A DNA stretch of 9,918 nt from Alphaproteobacteria bacterium (GTDB taxonomy: Bacteria > Pseudomonadota > Alphaproteobacteria > ATCC43930 > CGMCC-115725): assembly GCA_030039815.1 (NCBI GenBank), contig JASHUW010000264.1, forward strand, positions 1 to 9,918, written 5' to 3'. Below are positions 7,113 to 9,918 of the stretch, piece by piece; positions within the stretch are counted from its first letter, which is position 1, and every line of letters starts with the position of its first letter. A program made the position numbers and the translations under genes. The notes below the pieces were generated by a model, which had not been told where the DNA came from, searched no databases, and saw only the letters and a list, made by a program, of their open reading frames with translations.

Positions 7113-9035
7113 TCACGATGCAGCCGGAACGGCAGCCTCTACTTTTAATTTATCAACCGCCTCCGCGAGCGCAAGCGCTTGTTGCGCATTGCCACCCAGC
7201 CGGCGCAGCGACACGGCGCGGTTTTCCGCCTCGCGCTTGCCGACCACCAGCATCACCGGCACCCGCGCCAGGCTGTGCTCGCGGACCTTGTAGTTGATCG
7301 TCTCGTTGCCGGTGTCGAGCGCGACCCGAAGCCCCGCCGCGCTCATCGCCCGCGCCACCTCGGCGGCGTAGGCGTTGGCTTCCGCGGTGATCGTCGCGAC
7401 CACCGCTTGCACCGGCGACAACCAAAGCGGAAAGCGCCCGGCGTAATGCTCGATGAGGATGCCGATGAAGCGTTCCATCGAGCCGAGGATCGCGCGATGC
7501 AGCATCACCGGCACATGGCGCCCGCCGTCTTCGCCGACATAGGAGGCCCCCAGCCGGCCCGGCATCATGTAGTCGAGCTGCAGCGTGCCGCATTGCCACT
7601 CGCGGCCAAGCGCATCGCGCAAATGAAATTCGAGCTTCGGACCGTAGAACGCGCCTTCGCCGGGCGCCAGCGTGAAGTCGAGGCCGGCCGCCTTGACCGC
7701 GTCGGCAAGGCTCTTCTCGGCGTAATCCCAGGTCTCGTCGCTGCCGATGCGCTGCTCCGGCCGGGTGGCGAATTTGATCCCCACGTCCTCGAAGCCGAAA
7801 TCCTTGTAGATCGACAACAGCAGCTTGCAAAAGGCGATCGACTCGCCGGTGATCTGCTCCTCGGTACAGAAGATGTGCGCGTCGTCCTGGGTGAAGGCGC
7901 GCACGCGCATGATGCCGTGCAGCGCGCCCGACGGCTCGTTGCGGGTACAGCTGCCGAATTCGGCGAAGCGCAGCGGCAGTTCGCGGTAACTGCGCAGCCG
8001 GTTTCCGAAGATCAGTACGTGTCCGGGACAGTTCATCGGCTTGACCGCGAGCACCCGATCGTCGCGGCTCTCAGCGATAAACATGTTGTCGCGGAAATTG
8101 TCCCAATGACCCGTCTTTTCCCATAGCGTGCGGTCGAGCAGCTGTGGGCCCTTCACCTCCTGGTAGCCGGCCTTTTCGAGCCGGCCGCGCATGTAGCTTT
8201 CGATGATGCGGAACAGCGTCCAGCCTTTCGGGTGCCAGAAGACGCTGCCGACCGCCTCGTCGCCGAGGTGGAACAGTTCGAGCTCGCGGCCGACGCGGCG
8301 ATGATCGCGCCGCTCGGCTTCTTCGAGCCGGAACAGGTACTGGTCGAGCTCCTTCTGGGTCGCCCAGGCCGTGCCGTGGATGCGCTGGAGCTGCGCGTTC
8401 TTGGCGTCGCCGCGCCAATAGGCGCCGGCGACGCTCATCAGCTTGAACGCCTGGCCGAGCTGCCCGGTCGAGGGCAGATGCGGCCCGACGCACAGATCGA
8501 CGAAATCGCCCTGCCGGTAGAGGCTGATCTCCTCGTCCTTGGGGATCTCGGAAATCCACTCGGCCTTGTACGTCTCGCCGATCGAGTCGAAGAACGCGAC
8601 CGCCTTGTCGCGCTCCCAGACCTCGCGGGTGATCGTCTCGTCGCGCTTGACGATGTCGCGCATGCGCGCCTCGATCTTTTCGAGGTCCTCCGGCGTGAAC
8701 GGCGTGTCGCGCGCGAAATCGTAATAGAACCCGTTTTCGGTCGCCGGGCCGAACGTGACCTGGGTCTCGGGATAGAGCTCCTTGACTGCCTCGGCCATGA
8801 CATGCGCGGCGTCGTGGCGGATGATTTCGAGCCCGTCCGGCTGGTCACGGGTGATGATCGCCGCCTTGGCGTCGCGGTCGATGACCGTCGCGAGGTCGCG
8901 CGGCCGTCCGTCGAGCTTCAGCGCGATCGCCGCCTTGGCGAGGCCGGGGCCGATCGACGCCGCCAGATCGGCGCCGTTGACCGGGGCGGGGAATTCGCGG
9001 GTTTTCCCGTCGGGCAATGTGATCGTTACGCTCAT
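7113..9035 (-). CDS. thrS: threonine-tRNA ligase (threonyl-tRNA synthetase)
   Basis: This is a complete 640-residue class II synthetase that charges tRNA-Thr. The N-terminal TGS domain covers about 1-62. The editing domain that removes mischarged serine follows, with His74, His78, Cys182 and His186 at the positions of E. coli His73, His77, Cys182 and His186. The catalytic core holds the zinc ligands Cys336 (MNCPGH), His387 (DDAHIF) and His513 (MLHRA), each two residues on from the E. coli enzyme, and motif 2 around FGSCTRNEPSGALHG. The anticodon-binding domain takes up the last 100 or so residues. The start ATG at 9035 has a modest GGAG about 12 bases upstream. A threonine leader peptide and terminator precede it, so expression is probably controlled by attenuation. 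infC follows after 54 bases. Confidence 0.98.
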   Translation of the reverse strand: MSVTITLPDGKTREFPAPVNGADLAASIGPGLAKAAIALKLDGRPRDLATVIDRDAKAAIITRDQPDGLEIIRHDAAHVMAEAVKELYPETQVTFGPATENGFYYDFARDTPFTPEDLEKIEARMRDIVKRDETITREVWERDKAVAFFDSIGETYKAEWISEIPKDEEISLYRQGDFVDLCVGPHLPSTGQLGQAFKLMSVAGAYWRGDAKNAQLQRIHGTAWATQKELDQYLFRLEEAERRDHRRVGRELELFHLGDEAVGSVFWHPKGWTLFRIIESYMRGRLEKAGYQEVKGPQLLDRTLWEKTGHWDNFRDNMFIAESRDDRVLAVKPMNCPGHVLIFGNRLRSYRELPLRFAEFGSCTRNEPSGALHGIMRVRAFTQDDAHIFCTEEQITGESIAFCKLLLSIYKDFGFEDVGIKFATRPEQRIGSDETWDYAEKSLADAVKAAGLDFTLAPGEGAFYGPKLEFHLRDALGREWQCGTLQLDYMMPGRLGASYVGEDGGRHVPVMLHRAILGSMERFIGILIEHYAGRFPLWLSPVQAVVATITAEANAYAAEVARAMSAAGLRVALDTGNETINYKVREHSLARVPVMLVVGKREAENRAVSLRRLGGNAQQALALAEAVDKLKVEAAVPAAS

Positions 9036-9088
9036 GGCTGTCCGTGCTCCGTCAGGGGCCGACGCTCGGGACGGGGCAGGCGGTCACG

Positions 9089-9118
9089 AAAAGACCCCGT
9101 CCGTAGGCCGGCGGGGTC
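9089..9118 (-). terminator. intrinsic terminator of the thrS attenuator
   Basis: On the minus strand GACCCCG (9118-9112) pairs with CGGGGTC (9099-9093). Inside that, CCG pairs with CGG around a 5-base loop, with a single bulged base, giving a 10-bp GC-rich stem followed at once by TTTT (9092-9089). It stands 53 bases before the thrS ATG and 26 bases after the stop of the threonine-rich leader peptide. Seen alone it could be the terminator of the glycosyltransferase gene. The leader peptide and the alternative pairing make it an attenuator. Confidence 0.85.
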
Positions 9119-9189
9119 GTTCGGTTCCAAAGCTAGCTGGTCGATCAGCGCGCACAACCTCCCGACACTCCGCCGCGCGGAGTGGTTGT
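9113..9189 (-). promoter_or_regulatory. attenuator segments: leader hairpin and competing antiterminator
   Basis: Three RNA segments (minus strand) can pair in exclusive ways. Segment 1, ACAACCACTCCG (9189-9178), lies over the last threonine codons. Segment 2 (9173-9154) contains GCGGAGTG and GGTTGT. The two form an 8-bp stem CACTCCGC/GCGGAGTG with loop GCG, extendable by AACC/GGTT across a bulge. Alternatively GGAGGTTGT of segment 2 (9162-9154) pairs with ACGACCCC (9120-9113), the 5' arm of the terminator, in 8 bp with one bulged A and one G-U pair. A ribosome stalled on threonine codons would cover segment 1 and free segment 2, so the terminator could not form. A ribosome that reaches the leader stop would cover segment 2 and permit termination. 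Pairings were found by eye. Confidence 0.65.
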
Positions 9190-9225
9190 CGTGGTGGTGG
9201 CGGTGATCCGAACACGCTCGTGCAT
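9145..9225 (-). CDS. thrS leader peptide, threonine-rich (26 residues)
   Basis: This short ORF begins with ATG at 9225 and ends with TGA at 9147-9145. Its product begins MHERVRI, continues TATTTTTT (residues 8-15, seven threonines of eight), and ends PRGGVSGGCAR. It lies between the glycosyltransferase and thrS and just before an intrinsic terminator, the classic place for a leader peptide sensing charged tRNA-Thr by ribosome stalling. The threonine codons are ACC four times and ACG, ACA and ACT once each, so all four codons are sampled. There is no Shine-Dalgarno sequence at useful distance. The predicted transcription start coincides with the AUG, so translation is probably leaderless. The frame is open farther upstream into the glycosyltransferase gene, but promoter placement favours the ATG at 9225. 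Confidence 0.85.
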   Translation of the reverse strand: MHERVRITATTTTTTPRGGVSGGCAR

Positions 9226-9231
9226 GCCCGG

Positions 9232-9260
9232 AATATCGCGAAGCGACCTCGTTCCGTCAA
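9232..9260 (-). promoter_or_regulatory. sigma70-type promoter of the thrS leader
   Basis: On the minus strand TTGACG (9260-9255, 5 of 6 to consensus) and GATATT (9237-9232, 4 of 6) are separated by exactly 17 bases. The -35 element overlaps the TGA stop of the glycosyltransferase (9259-9257). Six bases after the -10 comes the A of the leader ATG at 9225, the expected transcription start. Confidence 0.65.
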
Positions 9261-9918
9261 GGTTCCAGGGGCAAAGTCGCCGCCACCTCGTCGACCGAAA
9301 GATCGGCCAGATCGTCACGGCGCAAAATGACGACATCCGGCCCGCGCGGCGCGGTCAACGCCGGATCGGAAGCCGCGGAATAAAGCACCGTCGCCGGCGC
9401 GCCGCCGACCACCGCGAGATGCATCGGCCCGGTGTCGTTGCCGATCGCCCGCCGCGCCCCCCGCCCGAGCGCGACGATGTCGCCGAATTCGGTCTGTCCG
9501 GTGAGATCGCGGGTTTCCGGCACCGCTTCGGCGATCGCCGCGCCGAGCGCGCGCTCCGCCGCCCCGCCGAGCACGACAGGCGCCAGCCCTGCCGCGGCGA
9601 TGCGGCGGGCGAGCGCGACGAAGCGGTCGAGCGGCCAGCGCTTTTTCGGCCGATGCGGGGCGGCGCCGGGGAACAGCAGCACATAACCCGGCGGCACCGC
9701 GAAACGCGCCGCGTCGCCTCCCGCCCAGGACATGTCCGGCGGCGGCACCGGGCCGGGAATGCCTGCCCAGCGCAACTGGTCGGCCTCGCGGTCGAGCGTG
9801 TGCATGCGCCGCCGCTCGGCCGTATCGGGCTGAATGTGCGAAGCGCCGCGCACGATCCCCGACCATTCCGGCCCGGCATGGCTCCAGATCGGCCGCCGCA
9901 TCAGCCGGAAATAGAGCG
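9257..9918 (-). CDS. glycosyltransferase family 9 (LPS heptosyltransferase-like), partial
   Basis: The C-terminal 219 or so residues of a GT9 protein are visible. The family transfers ADP-heptose or related sugars in lipopolysaccharide core synthesis at the inner face of the cytoplasmic membrane. The reading frame stays open to the right edge, with five codons (LYFRL) before the internal ATG at 9901, and that region (FRLMRRPIWSHAGPEWSGI) reads as mid-protein, so the real start lies outside. Family marks include FPGAAPHRPKKRWP at the start of the C-terminal nucleotide-sugar-binding half and the signature GNDTGPMHLA followed by a small-residue-rich loop (VGGAPATVLYSAASDP). Full-length members have about 300-350 residues. 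The acceptor and sugar cannot be set from this fragment. Its stop codon forms part of the -35 element of the thrS leader promoter. Confidence 0.88.
   Translation of the reverse strand, partial: LYFRLMRRPIWSHAGPEWSGIVRGASHIQPDTAERRRMHTLDREADQLRWAGIPGPVPPPDMSWAGGDAARFAVPPGYVLLFPGAAPHRPKKRWPLDRFVALARRIAAAGLAPVVLGGAAERALGAAIAEAVPETRDLTGQTEFGDIVALGRGARRAIGNDTGPMHLAVVGGAPATVLYSAASDPALTAPRGPDVVILRRDDLADLSVDEVAATLPLEP

Noticed and set aside
7179..9206. Long plus-strand frames across thrS
   Set aside because: They are antisense to a fully conserved thrS, lack family features and have no ribosome binding sites.
9089..9256. T-box riboswitch or E. coli-like tRNA-Thr-mimicking operator upstream of thrS
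   Set aside because: No T-box sequence or Stem I architecture is seen, and no arm resembles the tRNA-Thr anticodon arm. The threonine leader peptide and terminator explain the region.
9145..9336. 63-residue version of the leader ORF starting inside the glycosyltransferase gene
   Set aside because: The extra residues overlap the 3' end of the glycosyltransferase in another frame, and the promoter at 9232-9260 would not transcribe them. The ATG at 9225 fits better.

Overview
The window is chromosomal DNA, very GC-rich with GC-rich third codon positions, and it looks alphaproteobacterial. The evidence is the thrS-infC pair, a long two-domain SppA, a family 9 glycosyltransferase of the lipopolysaccharide heptosyltransferase type, and weak Shine-Dalgarno signals. 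The order cannot be fixed from sequence alone. Coding density is high. No gap exceeds about 220 bases, and I see no insertion sequence, prophage, CRISPR array or other sign of recent mobility.

Left part (1-2345): the 5' two thirds of a tRNA-Val(GAC) gene run off the left edge on the minus strand. Beside it and divergent is a complete CocE/NonD-type serine hydrolase on the plus strand. Its stop codon abuts, tail to tail, the stop of a 71-residue lipoprotein gene on the minus strand, which has a plausible promoter of its own.

Middle (2343-6524): a minus-strand pair consists of an unrecognised 276-residue protein with a Phe/Asp/Ser/Gly-rich, cysteine-ended tail, followed 60 bases downstream by sppA (membrane-anchored signal peptide peptidase). 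Diverging from it is an amidase-signature hydrolase on the plus strand. It ends 10 bases from the infC stop in a hairpin that contains both stop codons.

Right part (6522-9918): a minus-strand series runs family 9 glycosyltransferase (cut by the right edge), then thrS, then infC. The main discovery lies between the glycosyltransferase and thrS. It is what looks like a complete ribosome-mediated transcription attenuator: a sigma70-like promoter overlapping the upstream stop codon, a 26-codon leader peptide carrying seven threonine codons within eight, mutually exclusive hairpins, and an intrinsic terminator with a T run about 55 bases before the thrS ATG. The predicted transcription start falls on the A of the leader peptide's AUG, so the leader mRNA is probably leaderless.

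The second clear point is that infC (IF3) starts with the non-standard codon ATA. This codon follows directly after an in-frame TAA and a good Shine-Dalgarno sequence, and it adds 21 conserved-looking residues that a standard gene caller would drop. The logic I infer is that charged tRNA-Thr controls read-through into thrS and, if they are co-transcribed, into infC. IF3 would in addition control its own translation through its start codon, as in other bacteria.
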